Below, piece by piece: positions 18,328-25,832 of a stretch of DNA of 64,000 nt. A model generated the notes under the pieces. It had not been told where the DNA came from. It did no database searches and worked only from the letters and a program-made list of their open reading frames with translations. Origin of the DNA: an uncultured Sphingomonas sp. (lineage in GTDB: Bacteria > Pseudomonadota > Alphaproteobacteria > Sphingomonadales > Sphingomonadaceae); NCBI RefSeq assembly GCF_913778135.1, contig NZ_CAJYVU010000103.1:17442-81441 (forward strand). The letters run 5' to 3'. The stretch's first letter is position 1; every line of letters starts with the position of its first letter. Both the position numbers and the translations under genes were made by a program.

Positions 18328-20991
18328 TCAGTTCGCGGCCTTGCCCGCGGCCGTCACCGCTGCGGTGATCTCCGCCGCCTTTGCATCGCGCAGCGCCCCG
18401 CACAGCCGGATCGACTCCAGCGTCCGCTCATAAGCGAGCACGCCCACGTTCGCGCGGCGGACCGCCGGCCCGACCTTGGCATCGATCGCCGCAGCACGGT
18501 CTGTGCCGCACTGCGCCGCGAACGCGGACGGCAGGCGGGTCGAGATGAACACGCCGTTCGCATCGGCGACCAGCCGCTCGTAATTGGCGAGCACCCAGTC
18601 GGTGCCGAGTTCGCGCGTCTCGAGCGTGCCGACCACGCCGAAGATCACGCGCAACCGGTCGAAGCTGCGCAGCCGCGGGTCGTTGAGCGCCAGCAGATAG
18701 TTCGCGACATCGGTCCGCCCGCTCGACGCCGCCGCACCGAGCGCACTCGACCTGAGCGTCGCATCCTCGCTCGACAACGCACGCTCGACCAGGTTTCGCG
18801 CGACCGGCATGCCACCGTCCTGCGCCAGCACGCTTAGGCCGTCCGACAGGAAGCCGGGGTCAAGCGCGGCGGTGTCACCCGCCAGATAGCGCGTCGCCGC
18901 CGCCTTCAACGTCGCACGCGTGCCCGCATCCTGCGCCTCGTCGGCGACCAGGCTGACCAGGCGATGACGCAGCTCCTGCTGGCGCGGGTCCTCGGCCTTG
19001 TACGCGCCCGCCGCCGGATTGAAGCCGAGCTGCTTCAATCGCGGCGTGTAGACCGCGTTCATCAGCGACTTGTACGCCGGCAGCGCGCTGGTGCCGATCA
19101 GCCCGCGCGAACGCAGCCCGGCGATGCGTGCACCCGGGTCGACGCTCGCCGCCGGATCGGGGTTCGCCGCCATCGCCCGCGCTTCCGCGATCAGCCATGC
19201 GGCGGGTGCCTTGCCGGCGCGGAACGACGCCCACAGACTATCGGTGGTGGCGACCGCCTCTCCGCCGCCGAGCGTCGGCGACGACGCGATCAGCGCCTGC
19301 CAATCGCCGGGGGCGAGATCGAAGCGGTAGTAACCCGTGCCGCCGACATTGGGCATCACCACACGCCCGGCGGGGACGGTCATCGTCGTCGTTTTCGCGT
19401 CGAGCAGGCTGCACTGCTTGGCCGCATCGACGCGCAGGCACAGCGGGATCGTCCAGCTGAGCGGCTTGGGCGTCGAGCCGATGAACGCATAGCGCGCCTG
19501 CGTGGCAGTCAGCTTGGTTCCCTGACGCCGGATGTCGACAACTGGCACGCCCTGCTGATCGACGAAGCTGGTCAGCGCAGCGAGCACCTTGGGATCGTGC
19601 GCGGCATCCGCAATCGACTGGAAGAACTGCTCGGACGAGGCGTTGCCGTAGGCGTGGCGCTTGAGGTGGAGGCGCACGCCCTCCTTGAACTTGTCATCGC
19701 CCAGATAGGCCGCGATCATCGCGACGACCTGCCCGCCCTTGCCATAGGTGATGCTGTCGAACGCGCTGTCAATCTGGCTGTTGTCGGTGATCGGCTGGTG
19801 GATCGGGCGACCGACCTCGAGCGCGTCGGTGTTCATCGCCGCGAAGCCTTCTGCCAGCGCGCCGACGCCGATGCCGAGCTCGGGCTTCCACTCGTTGGCG
19901 ATCCGGTAGCCCATCCAGTTGGCGAAACTCTCGTTCAGCCAGATGTCGCTCCACCATTCGGGCGAGACGAGGTCACCGAACCATTGGTGCGCCAGCTCGT
20001 GGCTGACGACCATGCCGAACTCCTTCTTGTCGCTCGTGGTCGCACCCGGATCGAGGAACAGGATGCCGTCGCCGTAGGTGTCGGCGCCCGCATTCTCCAT
20101 CGCGCCCGGCATGATCGGCGATCCGATCTGATCGAGCTTGGGGAAGGGGAAGGCCTCGCCGAAATAACGCTCCAGGAGCGCGACGATCGGCGGCGTTTCC
20201 GCGAACGCATAGGCCATCTTGTCCTTCTGCGCCTGCGTCGCGACGATGCCGTACGGCATGCCCTGCGCGCGCTCGGGTGTCGGCGCGATCGTGCCGGGCT
20301 GACGCACGAACGGCCCGGTATCGATCGCGACGAGGTAGGTCGGCAGCGGCTTGGTCGGCGCGAAGCGGTGGATTTCCATCCCGCCCGCGGCCTTATCCAT
20401 GCCGGTAGCCGGGCTGTTGCTGACCACGGTCATGCCGGGCGCAGTGGTCACGCTGACCGTGAACGGCTGCTTGTAGCCGGGTTCGTCGAACGAGGGGAAA
20501 GCGGCGCGCGCGTCAATGCTCTCGAACTGGGTCCAGCTGTACCAACGGTCGGCGACCTTGACGTGGTAGAGCCCGGACGCGTCGTTGCCGAACTTGCCGG
20601 TGTAATCGAACACCAATGTCGCCGCACCCGCGGGCACGGGTTGCTTGAAGTCGAGCCGCGCGGTGCCGGTCGCGTCGACCTGCGTGAAGGTCGCGGGCAC
20701 GATCGTCTTGCCGACGCGCGCCACCACCTTCGACACGTTCAGGTCGCGTCCGTGCAGGTACAGGTGCTGCGTCGGTTGTTTCAGGACAACATCGATCTCG
20801 TCGTGACCCGAAAAGACGTCCTTCTCGGGCAGGATGGTGAAGTCGAGCCGATATGCCTTGGGCGTCGCCGCATCGGGCAGCCGACCCTTCGGCGCCGCCG
20901 CGTCGGGCGTGAACGCGGGTGCCGGCCCTTGCCCGAACGCCGCGCTGGAAAGCAGCATTGCCGCCGCCGACAGCATCATCCTCTTGCGCAC
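18328..20991 (-). CDS. M1 family metallopeptidase, exported
   Basis: An 887-residue periplasmic or surface aminopeptidase of the ERAP/tricorn-like M1 branch. I choose GTG 20991, preceded by GAGAGGAAG, so the protein begins VRKRMMLSAAAMLLSSAAFGQG, a signal peptide. The exopeptidase motif is GAMEN and the zinc site is VSHELAHQWFGD with the distal Glu in WLNESFANWM. A C-terminal ERAP1-like helical domain follows (residues ~540-880). It differs clearly from the cytoplasmic PepN at 1-2108. Before prophage insertion this gene would have been the neighbour of tRNA-Tyr. Confidence 0.94.
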   Translation of the reverse strand: MRKRMMLSAAAMLLSSAAFGQGPAPAFTPDAAAPKGRLPDAATPKAYRLDFTILPEKDVFSGHDEIDVVLKQPTQHLYLHGRDLNVSKVVARVGKTIVPATFTQVDATGTARLDFKQPVPAGAATLVFDYTGKFGNDASGLYHVKVADRWYSWTQFESIDARAAFPSFDEPGYKQPFTVSVTTAPGMTVVSNSPATGMDKAAGGMEIHRFAPTKPLPTYLVAIDTGPFVRQPGTIAPTPERAQGMPYGIVATQAQKDKMAYAFAETPPIVALLERYFGEAFPFPKLDQIGSPIMPGAMENAGADTYGDGILFLDPGATTSDKKEFGMVVSHELAHQWFGDLVSPEWWSDIWLNESFANWMGYRIANEWKPELGIGVGALAEGFAAMNTDALEVGRPIHQPITDNSQIDSAFDSITYGKGGQVVAMIAAYLGDDKFKEGVRLHLKRHAYGNASSEQFFQSIADAAHDPKVLAALTSFVDQQGVPVVDIRRQGTKLTATQARYAFIGSTPKPLSWTIPLCLRVDAAKQCSLLDAKTTTMTVPAGRVVMPNVGGTGYYRFDLAPGDWQALIASSPTLGGGEAVATTDSLWASFRAGKAPAAWLIAEARAMAANPDPAASVDPGARIAGLRSRGLIGTSALPAYKSLMNAVYTPRLKQLGFNPAAGAYKAEDPRQQELRHRLVSLVADEAQDAGTRATLKAAATRYLAGDTAALDPGFLSDGLSVLAQDGGMPVARNLVERALSSEDATLRSSALGAAASSGRTDVANYLLALNDPRLRSFDRLRVIFGVVGTLETRELGTDWVLANYERLVADANGVFISTRLPSAFAAQCGTDRAAAIDAKVGPAVRRANVGVLAYERTLESIRLCGALRDAKAAEITAAVTAAGKAAN

Positions 20992-21116
20992 TGATATCTT
21001 CCTCTCGTCCGTTACCCGGGCGCTAGGCGCGTCCCGGTGCTGCGGCAAGAGCGCGCGTCGGTAAGTGTGATCGCTGTCCTGCAGCCGTTCGCCGGCTCAA
21101 CAGCCTTGAAGGAAAA

Positions 21117-21133
21117 GGTGGTGGAAGGGACTG
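21117..21133. repeat. attL core, 17-bp direct repeat
   Basis: GGTGGTGGAAGGGACTG, identical to 59705-59721 and mismatched on both sides. It is the displaced copy of the tRNA-Tyr 3' end (CCA plus acceptor strand). Confidence 0.9.
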
Positions 21134-21197
21134 CTACGGGATGAACGTACATAAGGTACTGCTTTCGGTTTGAAGTTTCTCGTTCTGGTTTCGGCAG

Positions 21198-21216
21198 TAC
21201 CCCCTAGAATACCCCC
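21198..21216 (+). promoter_or_regulatory. putative integrase arm-type sites at the left end (two TACCCCC repeats)
   Basis: TACCCCC occurs at 21198-21204 and 21210-21216, 12 bp apart, about 65-100 bp from attL. The same word recurs in the same orientation next to the integrase start at the right end (59552-59591). Short direct repeats flanking both att cores are what phage integrases use as arm sites; the assignment is an inference. Confidence 0.5.
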
Positions 21217-21229
21217 GTTTTGGGGTGCT

Positions 21230-21466
21230 TTAGCTGCTGTTTATGCCTCCAACCGGGCGGCTTTTGAGCCAGGTCTCGACGTCATTCTCCCACCAGCCGA
21301 CGCGGCCGGCGGTCAGGCGGTGCTGTGGCGGAAACTGCCGTTGCGCGATCATGCGATAGATCGTTGCGCGACTAACGCCGATGCTGGCGATCACGTCGTT
21401 GACGCTCATGAAACGACCGACGCTCGCGGGGTAGCCGGCTTCCTTCGCTTGTGCGGCGGTCTTCAT
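21230..21466 (-). CDS. AlpA-family helix-turn-helix protein (excisionase/Cox-like)
   Basis: A 78-residue DNA-binding protein with the MerR-like HTH of AlpA (MSVNDVIASIGVSRATIYRMIAQRQFPP, then W-x-N-DVETWLKSR). The start ATG 21466 overlaps the upstream gene's stop (ATGA 21463-21466). It is the last gene before attL and is expressed from the leftward early operon, a position and family that suit a recombination directionality factor or integrase regulator. It could alternatively be only a transcriptional regulator. Confidence 0.8.
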   Translation of the reverse strand: MKTAAQAKEAGYPASVGRFMSVNDVIASIGVSRATIYRMIAQRQFPPQHRLTAGRVGWWENDVETWLKSRPVGGINSS

Positions 21467-21957
21467 TGTTTGGCCTCGATCGCGTTCTCGATGTCGAGTT
21501 GCTCGGGCGTAAACGTGTGCAAGTTCGTGCTTTCGGGTATGATCTCGCGGCGGAGCTTTTCGACGTGGGCGAGCATCCGTTTGGCCTTGCATTCGAGCGC
21601 AGTGATTGTGAGGCGCACGTCGCCGTCGGTGATGCCGCGTTCGGCGTTCAGCTTCGCACGCAGGCTGCGCGTTTCGATGCCGATCGCGTTGCCGAGCGCT
21701 TGTTGACCGCCAAGCAGCTTGGCAGCGGTGTCGAGCCCTTGCATGCGCCCGATCTTGATCACGCCGCGCGAGTGAGCCGGTTTACCGGTGCACACGACCG
21801 CGTCGGCTTGGCCTGTGCGGGGACGAACAGGCGGGGCGAGCGAGCGGGTCATGGAAGCCTCGTTGCTGGAGCGGGAGAGTTCGGCCGCGCCAGCAACGGT
21901 GCCTGTCAAATGGCATTTCGACACGGCGGGAGCTGGCTGCCTTGTGGAAGGGGGCAT
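21463..21957 (-). CDS. phage protein of unknown function (early operon)
   Basis: A 164-residue protein. ATG 21957 overlaps the stop of the small gene upstream (TGATG), which favours it over the internal ATG at 21852. The C-terminal half (LGGQQALGNAIGIETRSLRAKLNAERGI and VRLTITALECKAKRMLAHVEKL) looks like a helical DNA-binding region, common in sphingomonad prophages between the CII-like genes and alpA. I do not recognise the N-terminal 35 residues. Regulatory function is only a guess. Confidence 0.6.
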   Translation of the reverse strand: MPPSTRQPAPAVSKCHLTGTVAGAAELSRSSNEASMTRSLAPPVRPRTGQADAVVCTGKPAHSRGVIKIGRMQGLDTAAKLLGGQQALGNAIGIETRSLRAKLNAERGITDGDVRLTITALECKAKRMLAHVEKLRREIIPESTNLHTFTPEQLDIENAIEAKQ

Positions 21958-22088
21958 CACAGGCCGAACATCACGAAAGGTCCGGGACCGCCGATCGCGC
22001 GATCGAGAATGACAACGATCGCTTGGCCGATCAGAAGACCGGCTGCGCAGCGCGTGACGACCTGAGTGAAGGTGAGCCGAGCCGGCAT
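21957..22088 (-). CDS. small membrane protein (43 aa)
   Basis: ATG 22088 to TGA 21957. The sequence MPARLTFTQVVTRC AAGLLIGQAIVVIL DRAIGG... has one hydrophobic stretch and an N-terminal basic part. It is coupled on both sides by TGATG overlaps (22086-22090 and 21955-21959), which is the best evidence that it is a real gene. Function unknown; too short for most gene finders. Confidence 0.5.
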   Translation of the reverse strand: MPARLTFTQVVTRCAAGLLIGQAIVVILDRAIGGPGPFVMFGL

Positions 22089-22198
22089 CAGCGTTCACCC
22101 GCCAAACCGTTCGCCAAGATGTAGGCGGCCACCAGTGGCGCGAAAACGATGGCAGCGACGACGATGAGCAGCAGTCGCAGCCGACGATTGCCACGCAT
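22088..22198 (-). CDS. small membrane protein (36 aa)
   Basis: ATG 22198 to TGA 22088. The product begins with a basic MRGNRRLR and is followed by one strong transmembrane segment (LLLIVVAAIVFAPLVAAYIL). Its stop overlaps the next small gene's start, so this is the first of a chain of coupled genes running to alpA. Function unknown; such mini membrane proteins in phage early operons sometimes act in superinfection exclusion. Confidence 0.5.
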   Translation of the reverse strand: MRGNRRLRLLLIVVAAIVFAPLVAAYILANGLAGER

Positions 22199-22221
22199 TT
22201 GCGCCCTTTCATTAAGCGCGC

Positions 22222-22668
22222 TCACTGGTTCTGCTCCTGCTCAGCGCCAACGCACCGCACACATGCGGCAACGCTGGCCCAGGCGAACCTGACGGCGTGC
22301 GTGTCGTCTGTATCCCACTCGCTGCAACCGCACCCACGACACACCTGCGGATGGCGTTCGGCTGGTTCGTTCGCGAGCTGCCCGTACACTTCTTGATCGA
22401 ACGGGAAGACAGCTTGGAGCGCGTAGAGCGTCTCAGACTTGCGGGCACTGTTGCCCGGCTGTTCGAGCAGCTGAACGAGTTCAGTAGCAGTCGCGAGATC
22501 CTCAGGCTTGCGCGCGAGGGCGCAGGCGACGCCAGCGATTGTGAGACCCGCGGCCTCGCGTCGGAGGCGGAGGTAGGCAGCGGCGGTCAGAGGCACGTGG
22601 GCGGCGGAAAGGATGCAATCCTGTCTGCTCTGCGGAAGCGAGAACGTGCGTGGAAAAGCATGCATCAT
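22222..22668 (-). CDS. phage early protein with N-terminal helical domain and C-terminal Cys cluster
   Basis: A 148-residue protein; ATG 22668 is preceded by AGGA. Residues ~25-95 look like a small helix-turn-helix-type domain (LTAAAYLRLRREAAGLTIAGVACAL). The C-terminus has CRGCGCSEWDTDD ... CVRC, a four- or five-Cys cluster of the kind (CGC-T/S-E-x-D) found in many alphaproteobacterial phage proteins and likely to bind zinc. I do not recognise a named function. Confidence 0.65.
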   Translation of the reverse strand: MMHAFPRTFSLPQSRQDCILSAAHVPLTAAAYLRLRREAAGLTIAGVACALARKPEDLATATELVQLLEQPGNSARKSETLYALQAVFPFDQEVYGQLANEPAERHPQVCRGCGCSEWDTDDTHAVRFAWASVAACVRCVGAEQEQNQ

Positions 22669-22766
22669 CGGGTGGTCCTATCAGGCAAGCGGGTGGCGTT
22701 CCCGAAAGCGGGTGCTTTCGGGCGGGGAGGGCAGTGTGGAAGCGCGCGGCCGAGGCCGCGGCGAGG

Positions 22767-23108
22767 TCAGCCGGTCATGGGCGGTTCGGCCGCGGCGACC
22801 GCGGCGGGTGGCAGGTCAGTCGCCGGGCCGTCGTTGGCCGGCGTGCGATTGTCGTTGTCGGACCGCTTCGGTGCCCAGGTGCCGACCGGCATGATCGCGG
22901 CGGTCGCGGCGGGTGCGGTGAACTCGATGCGGCTCAAGAGGGCGACCTGCCCCTTGAAGCGCGCACCGCAGTCGTTGTTGTCGCACCACAGCAGCAGCTC
23001 GCGAACGGTGTCGGTCACCAGCTCGCTTGAGCGGATCAGTAGCTTGCCCCGGCAATCAGGGCAGGTAATCGTGAAGGCGCGGCTGTAAGGCCGCTTCGGC
23101 GTCGTCAT
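22767..23108 (-). CDS. ogr: Ogr/Delta-like zinc-finger late-gene activator
   Basis: A 113-residue protein whose Cys spacing is exactly that of P2 Ogr and P4 Delta: C16-x2-C19-x22-C42-x4-C47 (TCPDC ... WCDNNDC), followed by GARFKGQVAL. Ogr proteins bind upstream of late promoters and recruit RNA polymerase. Its C-terminal ~45 residues are a Pro/Ala-rich tail longer than in P2. It overlaps the gene upstream by 4 bp (ATGA). Three conserved dyads upstream of the late operons (33926, 39197, 48225) are the probable targets. Confidence 0.85.
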   Translation of the reverse strand: MTTPKRPYSRAFTITCPDCRGKLLIRSSELVTDTVRELLLWCDNNDCGARFKGQVALLSRIEFTAPAATAAIMPVGTWAPKRSDNDNRTPANDGPATDLPPAAVAAAEPPMTG

Positions 23109-23590
23109 TGGGCTCCCCCCGGCACCTGCCCCCCGGTGGGCAGGAGTTGGTCCACGACGCGCATGACCTGACCGATGACGCCCCGCGCCTGTCCGATCTC
23201 ACGATATGCACGTCGAATCTGTTGAAGTGTGGCGCCCGGCTGGGTGAGCGGCAGGATCGCGGCGACCGCATCGGCATGCTCGGTCACCAACTCGCCGAGC
23301 AGCGCGAACAGCAGCCGACGGCAGCCCGCGGCCTCGCTCGCCATGTCATCGAGCAATAGCTCGTGCATCTCGTGCATCGGCGCGCCAACACCACCGCGCT
23401 CGCGGTAAAAGGCGTCGATCTGTACTGACTGCTCGACGTTTGGAAGGCGAGGGTCAGTGGGGTTCGACCAGCGGGTGACGTAGCTTTCCGACACGCCCAG
23501 CTTGCCGGCGAGCGCGGCCTTTCCGCCGACCTGCTCAATGACGCGCAGGATCGCTTTGCCGAAGGTGTCGGGTTCACGCTCGATGGTCAT
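23105..23590 (-). CDS. phage regulatory protein, CII/Cro-like HTH
   Basis: A 161-residue protein with an HTH near the N-terminus (GGKAALAGKLGVSESYVTRWSNPTDPR), then a helical region with little recognisable similarity. Size, position next to the first early gene, and the HTH resemble 'phage regulatory protein CII' families of P2-like prophages. ATGA overlaps join it to both neighbours (23105-23108 and 23587-23590). Confidence 0.65.
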   Translation of the reverse strand: MTIEREPDTFGKAILRVIEQVGGKAALAGKLGVSESYVTRWSNPTDPRLPNVEQSVQIDAFYRERGGVGAPMHEMHELLLDDMASEAAGCRRLLFALLGELVTEHADAVAAILPLTQPGATLQQIRRAYREIGQARGVIGQVMRVVDQLLPTGGQVPGGAQ

Positions 23591-23943
23591 GCGTCACTCG
23601 AGTATGAATCAAGCTGCCGATTGGACGCGACGGCGTGCCGCGCTGTGCCGCACGTATGCGGTATGGATTGGTTGTCGGGAGCACGCCCCATGCTCGCAAG
23701 CGCGTACGCCGCATCATGAGGAATCGTCTCGAGCGGCCAATTTGCCGACTGGCGGAACCAAGCCGCGAAGCGTTCGAGGTTTGCTACCGTGAAGGTCTTG
23801 CCCTCTCGCAACCTGGTGAAAAACGCACCATTGTTGACAACGATCGTCGCGACTCGGGCCAGCGACTTCCCGCCGTGGCGAGACACTTCTACCTCGTACG
23901 AGGCTGCGATCGTTCGCAATGCGTTCTCGAATGCTGCGTCCAT
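23587..23943 (-). CDS. first early-operon protein, possible Cro-like regulator
   Basis: A 118-residue protein transcribed divergently from the CI-like repressor. Residues ~28-70 (KSLARVATIVVNNGAFFTRLREGKTFTVANLERFAAWFRQ) resemble a short lambda-repressor-type HTH. Its start codon (23943) lies inside a palindrome, so repressor binding there would block it. I infer a Cro-like role from position; the sequence alone does not prove it. Confidence 0.6.
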   Translation of the reverse strand: MDAAFENALRTIAASYEVEVSRHGGKSLARVATIVVNNGAFFTRLREGKTFTVANLERFAAWFRQSANWPLETIPHDAAYALASMGRAPDNQSIPHTCGTARHAVASNRQLDSYSSDA

Positions 23944-24032
23944 GCCGCGTTAGTGCGGCATATATTACGCACCTGTCAACGGCTTTTATTACGCTCGCTT
24001 GCCGTTCTGCCGTGCTGCATATGTGCCGCACA
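23941..24032. promoter_or_regulatory. divergent early/repressor control region with operator-like repeats
   Basis: ATGCCGC-N6-GCGGCAT is a perfect inverted repeat at 23942-23961. A related GTGCCGCAC word lies at 24023-24031, overlapping the repressor start, and again at 23645-23653. On the minus strand a TTGACA (-35) occurs at about 23974-23979, placing a leftward promoter over the palindrome. This is the layout of a CI/Cro switch; operator assignment is inferred. Confidence 0.55.
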
Positions 24033-24764
24033 ATGACTGGTGCTCCCGAGATCCTGAAAGAGCGGTTGGCAGCCAAGCTCCTTGAGCTGAACGTCACGGC
24101 TCGCGAAATCTCGATGGCGGCTGCCGGGCAGCCCGACGCGGTAAGGCACATCATCAAGCGTGGTGTGATGCCTGGCGCGCTGCGCCTAGACGCTATCGCG
24201 ACCGAGCTAGGCACCACCGCCGACTGGCTGCTCGGCCGAGAGAATGCGATCGAACGTACGATCAAGCCGGAAGCCGAGGAAGCGGTGAAGCCGGAAACCT
24301 TCCGTCGTCTGCCGAAAGATTTACCGATCTACGGTAGCGCGCTTGCTGCCGATCTCGAGTTCGGCGACGAAACGGGGGTGATCGTCCGGGTGGAGCAGAC
24401 CGAGGTCCACATGGTGGAGCCAATTGATCGCATGGCGCGGCCGATTGGGGTGACCGGGCGCCCGGATCTGTACGTCATCGAGGTGGCGGGTCACTCGATG
24501 GAGCCGCGGCACGACTCTGGGCGACGGCTGCTGGTAGATCCGCGCCGATCCCCGGGCGTGGGCGACGACGTGGTGGTCCAGCTACGCGGGCCGACGTTCG
24601 ACGGCGAGGAAGTGACGCACGTGCTTATCAAGCAGCTGGTGCGGCGCCGGCCGGGCGGGTGGCTGCTGCGCCAGTATAATCCTGATACGATCTTCGCGGT
24701 GCCGAACGCCCAGGTGTCGGCCGTGCACCGCGTGATGCCGTGGGATGAGGCGCTGGGTTTCTGA
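24033..24764 (+). CDS. CI-like phage repressor (HTH + S24 peptidase)
   Basis: A 243-residue repressor. ATG 24033 is chosen; ATG 24021 (adds MCRT) is the alternative and neither has a clear ribosome site, so translation may be leaderless. The N-terminal domain is an HTH (LLELNVTAREISMAAAGQPDAVRHIIKRG), and the C-terminal half is an S24/LexA-type autoprotease with Ser in VAGHSMEPR and Lys in HVLIKQLVRR. It would maintain lysogeny and self-cleave on RecA activation, so induction should be SOS-dependent. Confidence 0.9.
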   Translation: MTGAPEILKERLAAKLLELNVTAREISMAAAGQPDAVRHIIKRGVMPGALRLDAIATELGTTADWLLGRENAIERTIKPEAEEAVKPETFRRLPKDLPIYGSALAADLEFGDETGVIVRVEQTEVHMVEPIDRMARPIGVTGRPDLYVIEVAGHSMEPRHDSGRRLLVDPRRSPGVGDDVVVQLRGPTFDGEEVTHVLIKQLVRRRPGGWLLRQYNPDTIFAVPNAQVSAVHRVMPWDEALGF

Positions 24765-25057
24765 TGCTCAAATGGTTGAGGCGTTTCTCTTCGGGTAGCT
24801 CAAAGTCTACGGTGGAAACGAAGGAAAGCAAACCGCTCTCTTTCAGCTACCGAGATGCAAACGGCGAGAAAAGCAGTGTTCGTCTGCTGAGTTGGGTCGA
24901 AGATGGCGTTTATGTCCACGGCGAAAATATCCAGCTTGGACGACGCATGACTTATCGCCTAGATCGCATCGAACGGTTCAACGATCTCAGCTACCGTCAG
25001 TTGAGAGGTTATCGCCCGCCACCAGGATCACCGCTTGATCCGCGACGCCTTCCGTAA
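24764..25057 (+). CDS. small WYL-like protein downstream of repressor
   Basis: A 97-residue protein coupled to the repressor by a TGATG overlap (24762-24766). The segment LSFSYRDANGEKSSVRLLS ... RRMTYRLDRIERF matches the pattern of a minimal WYL-type sensor domain (strand-YRDANGE-strand-R-x-Y-R-L-D-R-I). No DNA-binding domain accompanies it. WYL domains sense ligands or nucleic acid and are frequent in phage-defence regulation. Role inferred only. Confidence 0.6.
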   Translation: MLKWLRRFSSGSSKSTVETKESKPLSFSYRDANGEKSSVRLLSWVEDGVYVHGENIQLGRRMTYRLDRIERFNDLSYRQLRGYRPPPGSPLDPRRLP

Positions 25058-25060
25058 GCC

Positions 25061-25495
25061 GTGCTGTTCGCAATCCTTGCGTCTGCGATCTTCGCCTGCA
25101 CGCCGACGCGAGTGTGGGATGGCGACGGTCCGATTTGGTGCGCCGAGGGGCCGAGGATCAGACTCGCCGCCATTGCTGCGCGGGAGATCAACGGGACGTG
25201 TCGGCGCGGGCAGCCGTGCCCGCGGGCGAGCGGTGTAGCGGCGCGAGATCACCTGGTGCGTGTGCTGGGCGGCGCGCGCGGGCGAACACGCGACGGGCAC
25301 GTGCTGGTCGCGGGACCAGCACTGCGATGCCGATCGGAGGGGGCAGACAATTACCGCCGTACGGTCGCGTGGTGTCGCACGCCGGCGGGCGTTGATCTCA
25401 GCTGCGCGCAGGTGCGAGCCGGAGTCGCGTCGCGATGGGCGCGGTACGGTGGTGCGCAGGTGTGCCGGGCACGAAGCCGGGTTGAGAACGAATAA
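25061..25495 (+). CDS. SNase-like (thermonuclease-family) exported nuclease homologue
   Basis: A 144-residue protein starting at GTG 25061, 3 bp after the WYL-like stop. A short hydrophobic leader (LFAILASAIFACTP) is followed by TRVWDGDGPIWCAEGPRIRLAAIAAREINGTC, which parallels the SNase active-site strand (VxDGDT ... RLxGIxAPE). The Thr of DGDT is replaced by Gly-Pro and the Pro of APE by Arg, so activity is uncertain. Six or more Cys suggest disulfides and export. Small SNase-like genes are a regular part of sphingomonad prophages. Confidence 0.7.
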   Translation: MLFAILASAIFACTPTRVWDGDGPIWCAEGPRIRLAAIAAREINGTCRRGQPCPRASGVAARDHLVRVLGGARGRTRDGHVLVAGPALRCRSEGADNYRRTVAWCRTPAGVDLSCAQVRAGVASRWARYGGAQVCRARSRVENE

Positions 25496-25534
25496 AGAAC
25501 AAAGCTATGATCCCGATGAGAATCGGGAGGTAAT

Positions 25535-25783
25535 ATGCGGCAGGTAAATCGAGATGAGCTGCGTGATCGATTGGCGTCGGCGCTGCGGAAGATCAGCGCC
25601 ACTCAGTACAAGGATCTACAGCATCACGAACCGGCGCGGAGGCTGCGTGCGCGGCTGCGGATTGGCGACATGATGGTTGAGGCGGTACGGCACTACGAGA
25701 TCCTGACGGACGCGCCGCCACCGCCGCCGTTTCGCTATCCTGATCTCGGCGACGCACCTGACGCGCCGATGATCGAAGACTAA
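25535..25783 (+). CDS. small phage protein, unknown
   Basis: An 82-residue protein with a basic N-terminal helical part (LRDRLASALRKISATQY) and a Pro-rich acidic C-terminus (APPPPPFRYPDLGDAP). GGAGGTAAT precedes the ATG at 25535, a good ribosome site, which supports expression from the repressor operon. I do not recognise it. Confidence 0.55.
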   Translation: MRQVNRDELRDRLASALRKISATQYKDLQHHEPARRLRARLRIGDMMVEAVRHYEILTDAPPPPPFRYPDLGDAPDAPMIED

Positions 25784-25832
25784 GGGACTAAGAGTCATTG
25801 ATCTGGTACAGGAGTGATTCCGGGGGAGCACG

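Noticed and set aside
18964..20994. 676-aa plus-strand ORF
   Set aside because: Antisense to the M1 peptidase, whose zinc motif is clear.
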